Of a stretch of DNA of 64,000 bases, positions 25,285 to 34,059 are shown piece after piece. The stretch is from Paenibacillus lutimineralis (GTDB taxonomy: Bacteria; Bacillota; Bacilli; Paenibacillales; Paenibacillaceae). The notes below the pieces were generated by a model. It saw nothing but the letters and a program-made list of their open reading frames with translations. It did not search any database and was not told the origin of the DNA. Location of the stretch: positions 5,642,501 to 5,706,500 of the forward strand of contig NZ_CP034346.1 in the NCBI RefSeq assembly GCF_003991425.1, in the 5' to 3' direction. Made by a program: the position numbers and the translations under genes. Each line of letters starts with the position of its first letter. Position 1 is the first letter of the stretch.

Positions 25285-25450
25285 TCTTCTTGTCCTCCTT
25301 CGCATCTACAGCTTGAACATATCCTTGATCAATCAACTGTTTGCCGACATTATCGGTGACATCCAAAGCGTCACCTTTCTTTTTATGATCCGGCTTTTCA
25401 GCAGTTCCGACATTAAGAATCAAGTTATCCTTGATAATCTTTACCTTCAT
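25274..25450 (-). CDS. small phage protein, unknown
   Basis: A 58-residue protein, too short for usual gene cut-offs: MKVKIIKDNLILNVGTAEK, then a Lys-rich turn, GKQLIDQGYVQAVDA and a charged end. Its ATG overlaps the stop of the upstream gene (ATGA, 25450-25447), and its end overlaps the tail tube start by 11 bases. This tight packing supports it. The layout resembles gene 27047-27313 (short strands, then a helix and Lys/Glu tail). Role unknown. Confidence 0.7.
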   Translation of the reverse strand: MKVKIIKDNLILNVGTAEKPDHKKKGDALDVTDNVGKQLIDQGYVQAVDAKEDKKNVN

Positions 25451-25824
25451 TCCATCACCACCAATGTAAAATTAAGAGAATATATAACCCGACCATTATC
25501 GTCCCGCCCCGCATAGATCGGGGAAGACTGATCAGCTTTACAAAAACGAACCAAATGTGATGCTACATGAAATTCCCTTTTCTGATGGAGGAATTTATAG
25601 ATTTGATCTGCAATCTCCTCTGTCTGGACCGCTTTGCTCTGATGGCCTCTTACAACGATTTGAACGCTGGGGAGCTTCCGTGGGCTCCATTCACTTGGAG
25701 CATACCCTCCCGTTAATCTGACCCATGCCGCCTCGTCTGGAGAGTCTGGAGGGAAATCATTGGCATAGTATTTGTATGGAATAGACTGCAAAAGAAAATC
25801 TGCAAATTGCTTCGGCTTAAACAC
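25447..25824 (-). CDS. tail terminator / minor capsid-like connector protein
   Basis: A 125-residue protein starting at a GTG seven bases after GGGGGAG. It reads MFKPKQFADFLLQSIPYKYY, with a central LPSVQIVVRGHQSK and a C-terminal strand YSLNFTLVVME. The pattern (N-terminal helix, QIxVRG strand, QTEEIADQIYKFL helix) fits tail terminators of siphoviruses, and the position after the gp10-like gene agrees. The overlap with gene 25817-26221 is eight bases. Confidence 0.7.
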   Translation of the reverse strand: MFKPKQFADFLLQSIPYKYYANDFPPDSPDEAAWVRLTGGYAPSEWSPRKLPSVQIVVRGHQSKAVQTEEIADQIYKFLHQKREFHVASHLVRFCKADQSSPIYAGRDDNGRVIYSLNFTLVVME

Positions 25825-26221
25825 GTCCAAACTCCCCCTTGATCTCATCGGCAATGATCTTCTGATAGCGGCGATAGCGTGCCTTAAGCGGACGTTCAAG
25901 GAACTTAGGACCAGTTCCAGGCGTGGTTGGATCGAAGTCAGATAACTCATGCAAATAGATAGCATAATCAAACTCCCAACCTGACTTACTTTTACGAATC
26001 GCGGAATAGGATATCTGCCCCGTAACTCGTAACCCGTTCTTCACTTCCACCTTAACTTGCTTGGATCGGACAAGGTTTCCCTTGTCTTTTGGGGCCAGTT
26101 TTTCAGAGTCCTGCGCTAGTTCTTCTAGCGCCTTCTCAACTCCGCGCTGAGCTGCAGCAACCACTCTATCGCTTGTGAGGTCTAATATCTTCATGAGCTG
26201 CGATGGATTAAATTCCAGCAT
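25817..26221 (-). CDS. HK97 gp10-family neck/tail-completion protein
   Basis: A 134-residue protein of the HK97-gp10-like family: N-terminal helix with AAAQRGVEKALEELAQDSEK, then LAPKDKGNLVRS, and a C-terminal FLERPLKARYRRYQK. In this family KLAPxDxGxLRxS is diagnostic. It completes the head-tail junction. Starts one base inside the upstream gene end. Confidence 0.85.
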   Translation of the reverse strand: MLEFNPSQLMKILDLTSDRVVAAAQRGVEKALEELAQDSEKLAPKDKGNLVRSKQVKVEVKNGLRVTGQISYSAIRKSKSGWEFDYAIYLHELSDFDPTTPGTGPKFLERPLKARYRRYQKIIADEIKGEFGRV

Positions 26222-26535
26222 TATAGATCCACCACCGTCATGCGTGGGATATTGTCCAAATCCTTGATCACTTCGATGGAGGCCGGTTTGGATGTTCTTT
26301 CTTTTACAGACAAGTCAATCCAAGATAGTTCGTCAGCATAGCCCACATTCACATAACCAGGAAAATAGATATGTTCATTACTGATGACTTCCTGTCCGAA
26401 CTGATTGCGTATAAGCCTGCTGCCATACTCAATCCGGCAGTCGTATGCATTGGACTTTCCTTCTTCCGGTGTTGACCAGGGATCTCGAGAGCCATCCTGC
26501 CGGGTTATTTGTACCTTATCATCAAAACTGAGCAT
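26221..26535 (-). CDS. head-tail joining (stopper-like) protein
   Basis: A 104-residue beta-rich protein (MLSFDDKVQITRQDGSRDPW ... HIYFPGYVNVGYADELSW). It lies between the connector/adaptor gene and the gp10-like gene, where HK97-type phages encode the stopper that plugs the head. The start follows GGAGGTAAGAC. Family assigned from position and the strand pattern, so moderate certainty. Confidence 0.65.
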   Translation of the reverse strand: MLSFDDKVQITRQDGSRDPWSTPEEGKSNAYDCRIEYGSRLIRNQFGQEVISNEHIYFPGYVNVGYADELSWIDLSVKERTSKPASIEVIKDLDNIPRMTVVDL

Positions 26536-26538
26536 GTC

Positions 26539-27099
26539 TTACCTCCTTACATGCGGAGCGATCAGAGCCTCAACCTCACGCGGCAAAGTAACGCTGCCCC
26601 CGTCTTCTTTCGAATAGGTCACAGAATAAGGGCCGATTCTCTCTGAATCGACCCCCACCTTCTTCTCTCTGAAGGACTTTGCCAAAATAACACAGGCGAG
26701 TTCCAGTGTTTTTGGCAGCGTGGCTTCCTCAGCGCCTGCCTCGTCGCTTGGAAGGATGTACCCCGCCAAATATTCGGCTTTTATTATACGATCGCCACAA
26801 GGCCAGCCAGAGCGCTTGAACAGAATCCCATTTTCAGACTCAATCGAAAAGTCATCGATTATGGTGTTGTCTACGGTCAGTACATCCACTGATTCTACAG
26901 GATATTGACTAAGCCGCAGAAAACTCGTCCCGCTGCCGTCCAGTGTTTCCCTCCATGTTTGACGTTTAAACTTCCGCTTGCAACGCTCCTCAATCGCCTC
27001 GGAAGCTACTAACAGAGAAATGGTAATGTCCGCGTCATTGGAAGTATCATCCTTCGGTATTTTGTACCACGTTTTTGCTGTCTGGAGGGTTGCTAACAT
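26539..27099 (-). CDS. head-tail connector protein (gp6 / Phage_connect family)
   Basis: A 186-residue protein. N-terminal helices with NDADITISLLVASEAIEERC match the gp6-like adaptor that docks on the portal. The middle and end are strands (SVDVLTVDNTIID, VEYLAGY-type AEYLAGYILP). The ATG at 27099 follows GGCGGTG. Its start lies 53 bases inside the preceding gene in another frame, so the two may be translationally coupled. A longer frame to 27201 is overlap only. Confidence 0.78.
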   Translation of the reverse strand: MLATLQTAKTWYKIPKDDTSNDADITISLLVASEAIEERCKRKFKRQTWRETLDGSGTSFLRLSQYPVESVDVLTVDNTIIDDFSIESENGILFKRSGWPCGDRIIKAEYLAGYILPSDEAGAEEATLPKTLELACVILAKSFREKKVGVDSERIGPYSVTYSKEDGGSVTLPREVEALIAPHVRR

Positions 27100-27313
27100 T
27101 TGGATCACCGCCCGATTCTTTCTCAGGGTCTGCTTGACTTGCTTCCTTAGACGCAGCCATATCCTCCTTGGTCGCTTCCTTGCCAATAACCCCAGCAGCA
27201 CGAAGTTCTATCTCGCGCTCCTTATCCGCTTTGTAAACTGACCCTTTACTTACTACATCGCCGCTTTCTTTGCATATGAAATCATTGATAACGATGTAAT
27301 TTTTATCAGCCAT
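27047..27313 (-). CDS. small phage protein after the capsid gene, unknown
   Basis: An 88-residue protein starting at the ATG after GAAAGGATGG. The N-terminal half is likely folded (MADKNYIVINDFICKESGDV ... VYKADKEREIELRAAGVI), the C-terminal half disordered and rich in Lys, Glu, Asn and Ser. Such genes often lie between capsid and connector in HK97-type phages, sometimes with a HeH-like fold; I do not recognise it firmly. Confidence 0.6.
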   Translation of the reverse strand: MADKNYIVINDFICKESGDVVSKGSVYKADKEREIELRAAGVIGKEATKEDMAASKEASQADPEKESGGDPNVSNPPDSKNVVQNTEG

Positions 27314-27341
27314 GCTGACCATCCTTTCTAGCTTGGAATAA

Positions 27342-27357
27342 TCCCAAACGTTTGGGA
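27342..27357. repeat. palindrome after the capsid gene (family copy 3)
   Basis: The perfect 16-bp palindrome TCCCAAACGTTTGGGA, 33 bases downstream of the capsid stop and upstream of the next gene's ribosome site. It shares the CCCAARCGYTTGGG core with the copies after the tail tube and amidase genes. Confidence 0.8.
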
Positions 27358-27390
27358 ATTTAAAAAGAGGGATCTCTTCGGATCCCATTG

Positions 27391-28620
27391 TTATGGTTTA
27401 GGAATATCTAGTTTTACAAAAGGTGAAATTTCATATCCATTTTTCAAAGTTAATGGCTGAGATAACCATGGTTTTCCGTCCACATTCCAAAACGCTTTAA
27501 TGATTGTTTTGTTCTGTTTAAACAACGGATGCTCCGAGGCTTGAATATAAATTCCGGCGCCATCCTTGATTAGATAGTATCCAAAATCTGAAAGCACTAA
27601 ATCCCCCTCGGATCCGAGGATTGGAGAATTTTCAGAGAAGCGAATTGGATAGCCCATCAGGATTCCACTCATAGCGTTATTAGCATTGGGTTGGAATATG
27701 AGATTCCCCGCCTCGTCCCGCATCGTTAACAACTGAGGTAAAATAGACTGTGATGCAGACCAAACCAAACTACCTCCTAGTTTCGCTTTAGCAAGCATGC
27801 TAACGATGTCCTGGTATTTAATCGCATTGGCAGTGCCTCGATTAACTGCAATTGTTGCACCAGAGCTTATAGCCCCCGTTGGTCTGGCAATTCCATCACC
27901 GTAAAGGAACGCATCATCCTCAGCAGCTGAGATTGCCCCTCGGAAAAGCTTGGTCACGATAGCATTTACTGCTTTGGAGTTACGAAGGAGCTTGTCCGTC
28001 ACTACAATATGACCGGCTACCTCATGCGGTGTAAGTTTGAGGTCTTTAAATTTTGCATCCGTCTCCGGTTTTTCATCTCCTTCACCAATCCAGTTTACCT
28101 CTACCCCGCCGTACATATTAGAGCCTGATCCTTGATCAAGAGCTGGAAACGTGATATCTGCATCCGGCGCCGTTTCATCAGCAGGAATTACAATAGCCCT
28201 CGGACGAACAATAGCTTCGTCAGGAGACACTTCGAAGAGTTGCGCAGAAAATTGAGGAGGAACAAAAATACCACCGGAAGCAGATGTCTTCATTGCCATC
28301 TCTCGGTACTCTTCTAGCCGTGGGTCATTCGGTTTAGTTCTGTATGTTGTAATGATATCCCCCAAGTCTCTGAATTCAGACTCATGTAATGGATCGTCGA
28401 TTGTCCGTTTTGTAGCGGCACCACCCATAGCAAGCTGTTGAGCTCGCTCTTCCAGCTTGATTTCCTTTTTCAGTTCCTCAGCTCGCTCTTCCAATTCCGT
28501 ATACTTTGTTTCCTCTTCATCCGTGAAGCCGCGCTTCTCTTCCTGGGCCGTTACGATTAATGCTCTCATTTCATCTTGCTTTGCCGCCAACTTTTTCCTA
28601 AGCTCGATTAAGTTTTTCAA
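27391..28620 (-). CDS. HK97-fold major capsid protein
   Basis: A 409-residue protein. Residues 1-100 form a charged coiled-coil scaffold (delta) domain removed on maturation. The mature part should begin near residue 105-115 (MKTSASGGIFVPPQFSAQLF). Typical capsid features follow, such as PADETAPDADITFPALDQGSG and a late ILMGYPIRFSENSPI. It starts at a TTG nine bases after GGGAGC. It assembles with the portal and is cut by the upstream protease. Confidence 0.93.
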   Translation of the reverse strand: MKNLIELRKKLAAKQDEMRALIVTAQEEKRGFTDEEETKYTELEERAEELKKEIKLEERAQQLAMGGAATKRTIDDPLHESEFRDLGDIITTYRTKPNDPRLEEYREMAMKTSASGGIFVPPQFSAQLFEVSPDEAIVRPRAIVIPADETAPDADITFPALDQGSGSNMYGGVEVNWIGEGDEKPETDAKFKDLKLTPHEVAGHIVVTDKLLRNSKAVNAIVTKLFRGAISAAEDDAFLYGDGIARPTGAISSGATIAVNRGTANAIKYQDIVSMLAKAKLGGSLVWSASQSILPQLLTMRDEAGNLIFQPNANNAMSGILMGYPIRFSENSPILGSEGDLVLSDFGYYLIKDGAGIYIQASEHPLFKQNKTIIKAFWNVDGKPWLSQPLTLKNGYEISPFVKLDIPKP

Positions 28621-28642
28621 ATTGCTTCAGCTCCCTTATTTG

Positions 28643-29269
28643 TTAAATACTTAACTTCCGCAGCCTCATATCATGCTCGATCATGATTAAGTCAAGCCGT
28701 TCCTCGGCATGAGAATCACCCCGGTTATCCATATTCGGTAGTGCCCTGCGTTCATTAAACACATCTTGGGCCGAGCGTATCCCCACGCTAGATTGTGGAT
28801 AGGCCGGAGTTGTGACCGGACTGACCTCGAATATATCCGCTTCAATCACAGTCCTTATTGCCATGTCTGGATTGGATTCATCCCATTCCTCTTTAATCGC
28901 CCGAAAAATAAAAGACGACCCTCGCACGTCTCCGCGCTCAATCGTCTCTAAATGCTTCTCCGCCCAGCTTGGCGGTGTAATTTCATATCTTAGGCCAATA
29001 TCATCCTCGAACAACTGTAGCGTATTGGGCGTTCGGCCTAGAACCTCTCTAGAATCATGCTGCCAGGCAGCATAAACATCCGGGTTCACGAGGCTAGCTG
29101 CAAACGCCCCTCGCTTAAATTGTTCCTGAAACAAACCGAATATTGGATGTGATAACTGATCCCATCTCACAGCATACCCCACAATTTTCGTGGGCTCCCC
29201 CTCTGCTTTACGGATCTCCACCTTATTTCCCGGCAACATCATTTCCCTTTGTTCCTTGGTTTCCTTCAT
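28643..29269 (-). CDS. HK97-family prohead protease (peptidase U35)
   Basis: A 208-residue serine protease. Motifs: KIVGYAVRWDQLS, YAAWQHDSREVLGRT (catalytic His), and RGSSFIFRA (catalytic Ser). It trims the capsid delta domain during head maturation. The ATG at 29269 follows GGGAGGTGAT; the in-frame GTG 12 bases earlier lies inside that site. It overlaps the portal gene by 47 bases and lies just before the capsid gene, the standard order. Confidence 0.92.
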   Translation of the reverse strand: MKETKEQREMMLPGNKVEIRKAEGEPTKIVGYAVRWDQLSHPIFGLFQEQFKRGAFAASLVNPDVYAAWQHDSREVLGRTPNTLQLFEDDIGLRYEITPPSWAEKHLETIERGDVRGSSFIFRAIKEEWDESNPDMAIRTVIEADIFEVSPVTTPAYPQSSVGIRSAQDVFNERRALPNMDNRGDSHAEERLDLIMIEHDMRLRKLSI

Positions 29270-30536
29270 TTTGGTTATCACCTCCCTTCAATGATGTTTT
29301 ATTAGCTATAACCATCTTGAAATACTCTTCTGCCAGACTTAGCGGTATCATGTTTAGTGGGATAAAACGCTGATCTCCGCCCGGGATTTGGTTTTCATTC
29401 TCTTTTTCCAAAACCATATTGATAGAATAGGCACCCATGGCCATCATTTCCTTATAAAATGAAGCCCTGGCTGCGGAATCCCCCCGTAAAAGTCCTTCGA
29501 ATTTAAATTCCGCGTAATACCTCTTTCTTTCTTCCTCCATAAAGAGCTTCCATCTTATGGTTTGCTCCCAACGTACTAACCACGGCCTCACCGAGTGAAT
29601 TAAAAAGTCAGTGCTCTGCTGTTCGATATTTGAAAATGTGGCTCGTTCCAGGTCTGCAAGCATGTGAGGTGGAATGCGAAAAATACGCGCAATCTCAGAG
29701 ATCTGGAATTTCCGAGTCTCTAAAAACTGCGCGTCATTTGGTGGTATCGTGTTTTTCGAAAACGTCATTCCCTCTTCAAGTAACAAGAGCCTATGAGCCT
29801 TTCCTAATCCTTCATACTTTTCTTGCAACGACTTTTGCAGCCTCTGGAAAGCACCATCAGACATCGTGCTTGGGTGTGTTGCTACTGCGCCCACATTCGT
29901 TCCATTGGCAAAGAACTCGGCTCCGAATTGCTCAGTGGCCAGCCCAAGCTCTACTGCTTGCCGCGCCCACTCAATAACCGACATTCCCTTTCGTCCATCA
30001 AATCCCAGGCCAGGAATATGAAACATAGCGTAGTCTGGAATATTCTTTTGGATTCCATCCTTCGTTGATACCCTGTAAAACGTGTCACCTGCTGCAGTGT
30101 CCCACATTTCAACTCGATGCGGAGGGATAGGCCACAGAGCTGTAATTATACCTTGGTCGTTATATTCAATCTCAGCATAACAATTTCCCCAAAGTAAGAT
30201 ATGAGCCATCATGGTTTCCCTAAATGTAAAAGCAGTCATTTTAGGATTTGGATTCCCCTGCAGTAAGTCGGAAATGGGGTGATCGATACTTGTTCTTCCT
30301 CCATCTTGTTCCTTCCTATATACGGGCAAGGGCAGTGAAGCTATCGTTTCGCTTAATATCCTGACAGATGCTAATACCGCCGTTGATCTCATGGCAGAGG
30401 ATGGCGTTACTCGTATTCCGCGCCCAAATGGGATTCCCAGTGTGTTGTACAACCATCGCTTGGGGTTGCTCAGATTACTGCTATCCTCTGAATTTCTACG
30501 TTCTGCCCTGCGGGTAAAGAATGGTATTTTCAGCAT
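29223..30536 (-). CDS. phage portal protein (HK97 family)
   Basis: A 437-residue portal protein. N-terminal residues include SAMRSTAVLASVRILSETIA; the middle has MTAFTFRETMMAHILLWGNC, HIPGLGFDG and IARIFRIPPHML, all typical of HK97-type portals. The dodecamer forms the DNA entry channel and docks the terminase. The ATG at 30536 follows GGGAGGTGA. It follows terL by 15 bases and overlaps the protease. Confidence 0.93.
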   Translation of the reverse strand: MLKIPFFTRRAERRNSEDSSNLSNPKRWLYNTLGIPFGRGIRVTPSSAMRSTAVLASVRILSETIASLPLPVYRKEQDGGRTSIDHPISDLLQGNPNPKMTAFTFRETMMAHILLWGNCYAEIEYNDQGIITALWPIPPHRVEMWDTAAGDTFYRVSTKDGIQKNIPDYAMFHIPGLGFDGRKGMSVIEWARQAVELGLATEQFGAEFFANGTNVGAVATHPSTMSDGAFQRLQKSLQEKYEGLGKAHRLLLLEEGMTFSKNTIPPNDAQFLETRKFQISEIARIFRIPPHMLADLERATFSNIEQQSTDFLIHSVRPWLVRWEQTIRWKLFMEEERKRYYAEFKFEGLLRGDSAARASFYKEMMAMGAYSINMVLEKENENQIPGGDQRFIPLNMIPLSLAEEYFKMVIANKTSLKGGDNQNEGNQGTKGNDVAGK

Positions 30537-30551
30537 GTTCACCTCCCTATA

Positions 30552-32342
30552 TCAAATTGCCCGTACATCCCTTGTTTCGTACACAGAACTTTTGTCCTCG
30601 TTGAGCATGGCCCTAGCCATCGCGTTAATGAGCGCCGCGATAAGGTCAATCCTCTGGCTATCGTCCTTGTGCTTTTTCGATAGCTTAATATTTCCGCTGC
30701 TGTCCGTAATTTCTACCGCATTAGATAGACACCAGTCAAGTAATGGACTTCCATCGTGAACAAGCTGGCCCTGTAATACAAGCTCTCTAAAGAACTTTGT
30801 TGGGGCTGATAGGTTTTTCATGTATTGAGGAATCTCAATCATGATACGACCCTCATTCTCCAACTCTTGCGCGAAATGGGTGGCGTTCCATCCATCGTAG
30901 CAAATCTCCTGCAGGATCCATTTCTCAAAATCCTCCATCTCATGCAAATGCGAGCGGATATACCTGTAATCCGTGACAGCCCCCTCGGTTAACGTACACC
31001 ATCCTTCCTTAGCCCATTGTTTGTAGGGCACGCGGTCTGTATGCTCATGCCTCATTGCTGATTCTGCTGGTATAAAACCGTGGGCAGTAACGGCAAACCT
31101 CCCATCATCCAAGCGGAAAACAAAGCCGTCAGCAGTGAGGTCAGTCGTCTTACTTAAGTCAAGCCCCGTCCAATTCTTTTGGCCCTTCACCAATTCTAGG
31201 AAGTCATTTCGCGGAATTGCCAATTCCTTCCACTTGTCCATGATCCCAGACATGTATTTATTTTCAGAATCACTCTGCCAACGGTTCACCCGCTTGGTTA
31301 GAAACTCTCTGATTTTTGAAGGGTTATTTTTATCAAAAGCATCATCATGCTCCGCCCGAATTTGTGCTAGCAGCGTTCTGGAGTACTCGTTATCTTCTTG
31401 GAGTACGGGGTTCGCTTTGATCCAGATCGATTCATCGTGAGGATCATCATCTTTGTCAATTTCCCTGATCATGACAAAAGATGTCTCCTGCATTTTGATT
31501 TCGCCCCGCATCATTTTACATAGGTCGTCATACTCCCGCTTACAAGGGTTGTTCTCCGCATCCTTTCCCGCTGTGCTAATAATTTGCATTAGGGATTGAA
31601 GCCGTTTACCAAACCCAGAGAAACTTACGTCTACAATCTCAGAGGTCGGATGAGCATGATATTCATCTATGATGACTATACAAGGCGCGCCGGAATCTTT
31701 GTTTTTCGTGTCTTTAGACAATGGTCGAAGGAACCCGCCGCGCGTTCTGTGCTCAATGTACGTTTTTTTAATTACAAGTCGCTTGGATATATCCGGGCTG
31801 TTCTCGCCCATCTTTTTGGCATCCGACCATACCCGTTTGGCCTGGGTGCGGTCAACTGCTGCACATTCTACCTCTGGGCTATCTTCGTACCGTTTAAGGT
31901 CTGGATTGCCTGGCGGATAAATGCAATCTCCCAGCATTCCATAGAGGGCTATACCGGACATTTCTGTACTTTTTACATTTCCACGAGCACGCATGTGGAA
32001 AGCACGGATAAACCTTCGTTTTCCCGTCTCCATATGAACCCAGCCGAAAACGGCACCGAGATCAAACTTTTGAAACGGAAGCAGTTCAATCAACTGGCCT
32101 GAGAACGGCCCCCGCACGTGACGGCAACACCGTTCAAACCACTCAAAGATACGATCTGCCCTCGACTCATCAAATACATAAGGAAAATCTTCTGTCGCCT
32201 GGCGCTGTAAATCATCAAGGTGTCTTTGGCAAGCAAGGCGTTCCATTTCGCAGCTAGGCCGTAAGCCCATAACGATTTCAGCGGCATAACGATTAGTAGG
32301 ATGCACGTCTCCCCAATCGATTTTATTCGAAGAGTCCGGCAT
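30552..32342 (-). CDS. terminase large subunit
   Basis: A 596-residue packaging motor. The ATPase part has RARGNVKSTE in the Walker A position (a deviating loop), the AAVDRTQAKRVW segment and Walker B IVIIDEYHAH. The nuclease part starts near WTGLDLSKTTDLTA, whose Asp residues bind metal. It translocates and cuts phage DNA with the small subunit and portal. The ATG at 32342 follows AGAGGA; the in-frame GTG upstream is within that region. Overlaps terS by 20 bases. Confidence 0.93.
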   Translation of the reverse strand: MPDSSNKIDWGDVHPTNRYAAEIVMGLRPSCEMERLACQRHLDDLQRQATEDFPYVFDESRADRIFEWFERCCRHVRGPFSGQLIELLPFQKFDLGAVFGWVHMETGKRRFIRAFHMRARGNVKSTEMSGIALYGMLGDCIYPPGNPDLKRYEDSPEVECAAVDRTQAKRVWSDAKKMGENSPDISKRLVIKKTYIEHRTRGGFLRPLSKDTKNKDSGAPCIVIIDEYHAHPTSEIVDVSFSGFGKRLQSLMQIISTAGKDAENNPCKREYDDLCKMMRGEIKMQETSFVMIREIDKDDDPHDESIWIKANPVLQEDNEYSRTLLAQIRAEHDDAFDKNNPSKIREFLTKRVNRWQSDSENKYMSGIMDKWKELAIPRNDFLELVKGQKNWTGLDLSKTTDLTADGFVFRLDDGRFAVTAHGFIPAESAMRHEHTDRVPYKQWAKEGWCTLTEGAVTDYRYIRSHLHEMEDFEKWILQEICYDGWNATHFAQELENEGRIMIEIPQYMKNLSAPTKFFRELVLQGQLVHDGSPLLDWCLSNAVEITDSSGNIKLSKKHKDDSQRIDLIAALINAMARAMLNEDKSSVYETRDVRAI

Positions 32343-32805
32343 TCGGATCTTCCTCTCCACCAGCCATCTTTTTGGCTAATCGTGCCCGAGCCTCCGCATT
32401 AAGCCCGAGCTTATTAGAGTATGATAAAATAATCCGCGCGTAACTTTGCGCGAGTTTAACATGTGCACTTACTACACGATTCCCCTGCATGTTGACTTCT
32501 GTATACCCATGTTTATCAATAAGATCATTCGCTTCCTGATATTTGGCCACGGCATCACAATAAGTTCCTAAAACGTCCTCATCCACTTTATCGAGTACGT
32601 CAAACTCTTCCATGTCCTTGACCGTCTTCCTCCAAACCTTCCGAGCGGAATCATTCAACCACGCCGGAACCTTCAATTTCTTCTTTTCCTTGCGTTCAAA
32701 TTTTTGAGCAGCTGCTTCCCGATCCTTAACTTCCTTTTCAGTCCAGTGCTTCCCGCCCCCCTTCTTCCCCACGCGCATATGGTCAAATTTAATGACTTCG
32801 GCCAT
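32323..32805 (-). CDS. terminase small subunit (P27 family)
   Basis: A 160-residue protein of the P27 family: a basic N-terminal HTH region, KVPAWLNDSARKVWRKTVKD, and a C-terminal SNKLGLNAEARARLAKKM that is diagnostic of P27 small terminases. It recognises the packaging site and positions the large subunit. The start follows AAGGAGGAGGCGG. An HNH nuclease lies 131 bases upstream, an arrangement known from cos phages of the HK97 type. Confidence 0.9.
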   Translation of the reverse strand: MAEVIKFDHMRVGKKGGGKHWTEKEVKDREAAAQKFERKEKKKLKVPAWLNDSARKVWRKTVKDMEEFDVLDKVDEDVLGTYCDAVAKYQEANDLIDKHGYTEVNMQGNRVVSAHVKLAQSYARIILSYSNKLGLNAEARARLAKKMAGGEEDPNAGLFE

Positions 32806-32820
32806 ACCCGCCTCCTCCTT

Positions 32821-32936
32821 CCCTATGAAACTTTCACCGGGGACTTTTTTTCACATCCGAGGCCCACCCGGTCTAGGCCCTAACCTTTTCCAAAGATTTA
32901 CACCCCCCTACCCCCTCGAATGGTCGTGGCAGGGGC
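32821..32936. other. candidate cos region
   Basis: A 116-bp non-coding gap between the HNH nuclease and the small terminase. It is GC-rich on one side (CCGAGGCCCACCCGG) with C-runs (CCCCCTACCCCC) and a T-run. In cos-type Gram-positive phages the cohesive end usually lies here. I cannot define the cut from sequence. Confidence 0.35.
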
Positions 32937-33308
32937 TCATTTGGACTCGAGACTCCTTCCGAAACCTCCATCCTCTCTGACAGTCTTACTGTCATGATGC
33001 CTCTTGCATAAGGGCTGCCAGTTCTTCTTATTCCAAAAGAGTTTCTTGTCTCCTTTATGCGGCACAATGTGGTCAACCACAGTAGCCTCCAGGAGTTCGC
33101 CCTCATCATAACAATGCTTACATAACGGATTCTCCTTCAAAAACTTAGCTCTTTCCTTGCGCCATTTTCCATCGTATCCTCTTGCAGCTGCAGAACCTCT
33201 CATCCTGTCATACTTACGAATATCCTCTTCATGAGCAGGGCAATAACGCTTCCTGGTTAGGCCGCTGCACCCTGACCGAGAACATGGTTTTAACGGTGCT
33301 TGAGCCAC
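32937..33308 (-). CDS. HNH endonuclease
   Basis: A 123-residue protein with an N-terminal zinc pair (CSRSGC ... YCPAH), then an HNH motif with ENPLCKHCYDEG, VVDHIVPHKGD and WQPLCKRHHDSKT. Phage HNH proteins next to terminase stimulate specific cos cleavage by the terminase. The GTG at 33308 follows AGAGGTG by six bases. The 150-bp gap upstream holds no gene that I can support. Confidence 0.9.
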   Translation of the reverse strand: MAQAPLKPCSRSGCSGLTRKRYCPAHEEDIRKYDRMRGSAAARGYDGKWRKERAKFLKENPLCKHCYDEGELLEATVVDHIVPHKGDKKLFWNKKNWQPLCKRHHDSKTVREDGGFGRSLESK

Positions 33309-33464
33309 GATTTTCACCTCTTTTCATTGGTAATATTTGTGCAAATGAATTACACATATCTTACATTGTGTTAAACTCGCACACATGGCAATAAGCCTTG
33401 ATCTATAAGGCCGCTTGCTGGGCGCTAGAAACGAGTTTCACCTATCCTTAATATGAGTAACTGA

Positions 33465-34013
33465 CTACGCGCGATGACGTTTTAGAGCCATATCCATTGT
33501 GTCCTGTTCCATCCCAATATACCGAAGTGTGATCTTCGGTGAAGCGTGATTGAAGAAGTCCATAAGCATTCCAATATCCTTATCCGTGGTATCGTTGTAA
33601 AAGATGTATCCGAAGGTTTTGCGTAGAGTATGACAGCCTAGCTCGGACAGGCCGAACTCGTCTCCTATGCTACGAATAATCTTGTAAGCCATCTCTCTAG
33701 TAATAGGTCTATTAATACCTTCCCTACTTTTGATTAGATATTCATTCAGCGGCTTGCCTTCAATATAAGGTTGCAACTCTCTCTTCAGTTCCGAATTGAT
33801 TAGAATGCGTTTCTGTTTCCCGGTCTTCTTCTCTCGGATTGAAATATGAGATCCCGTTACATCACGTATACGCAGCCGAAGGATATCACTGATTCTCAGG
33901 CCAGTGTTAATACCTATTAGAAACATGATATAGTTGCGAGCATTGCTGTCCTTGAGGTAATCCTTAATATCCTGCAAGACTTCCGAATCACGTATCGGCT
34001 GAACTGTATTCAT
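33465..34013 (-). CDS. short Xer-like tyrosine recombinase (catalytic domain only)
   Basis: A 182-residue protein consisting of the tyrosine recombinase catalytic domain. Visible catalytic residues: Arg40 (GLRIS), Lys in EKKTGKQKR, His128/Arg131 (HTLRK), His156 (FNHAS), Tyr165 (RYIG). The N-terminal core-binding domain of Xer and lambda-type integrases is absent. It is distinct from the real integrase at 42368. Such short recombinases sit before packaging genes in several Bacillus-group phages; the role may be dimer resolution or cos-related. Start at ATG after GAGGTGGTGAT. Confidence 0.85.
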   Translation of the reverse strand: MNTVQPIRDSEVLQDIKDYLKDSNARNYIMFLIGINTGLRISDILRLRIRDVTGSHISIREKKTGKQKRILINSELKRELQPYIEGKPLNEYLIKSREGINRPITREMAYKIIRSIGDEFGLSELGCHTLRKTFGYIFYNDTTDKDIGMLMDFFNHASPKITLRYIGMEQDTMDMALKRHRA

Positions 34014-34025
34014 ATCACCACCTCA

Positions 34026-34058
34026 CTAAAAACAAAATACCGCTCCAGAAGGAGCGGC
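34026..34058 (-). terminator. terminator after the structured RNA region
   Basis: On the minus strand GCCGCTCC, loop TTCT, GGAGCGG, then TATTTTGTTTTT. A 7-bp GC-rich stem and U tract, between the structured region and the recombinase gene. Confidence 0.85.
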
Positions 34059-34059
34059 T

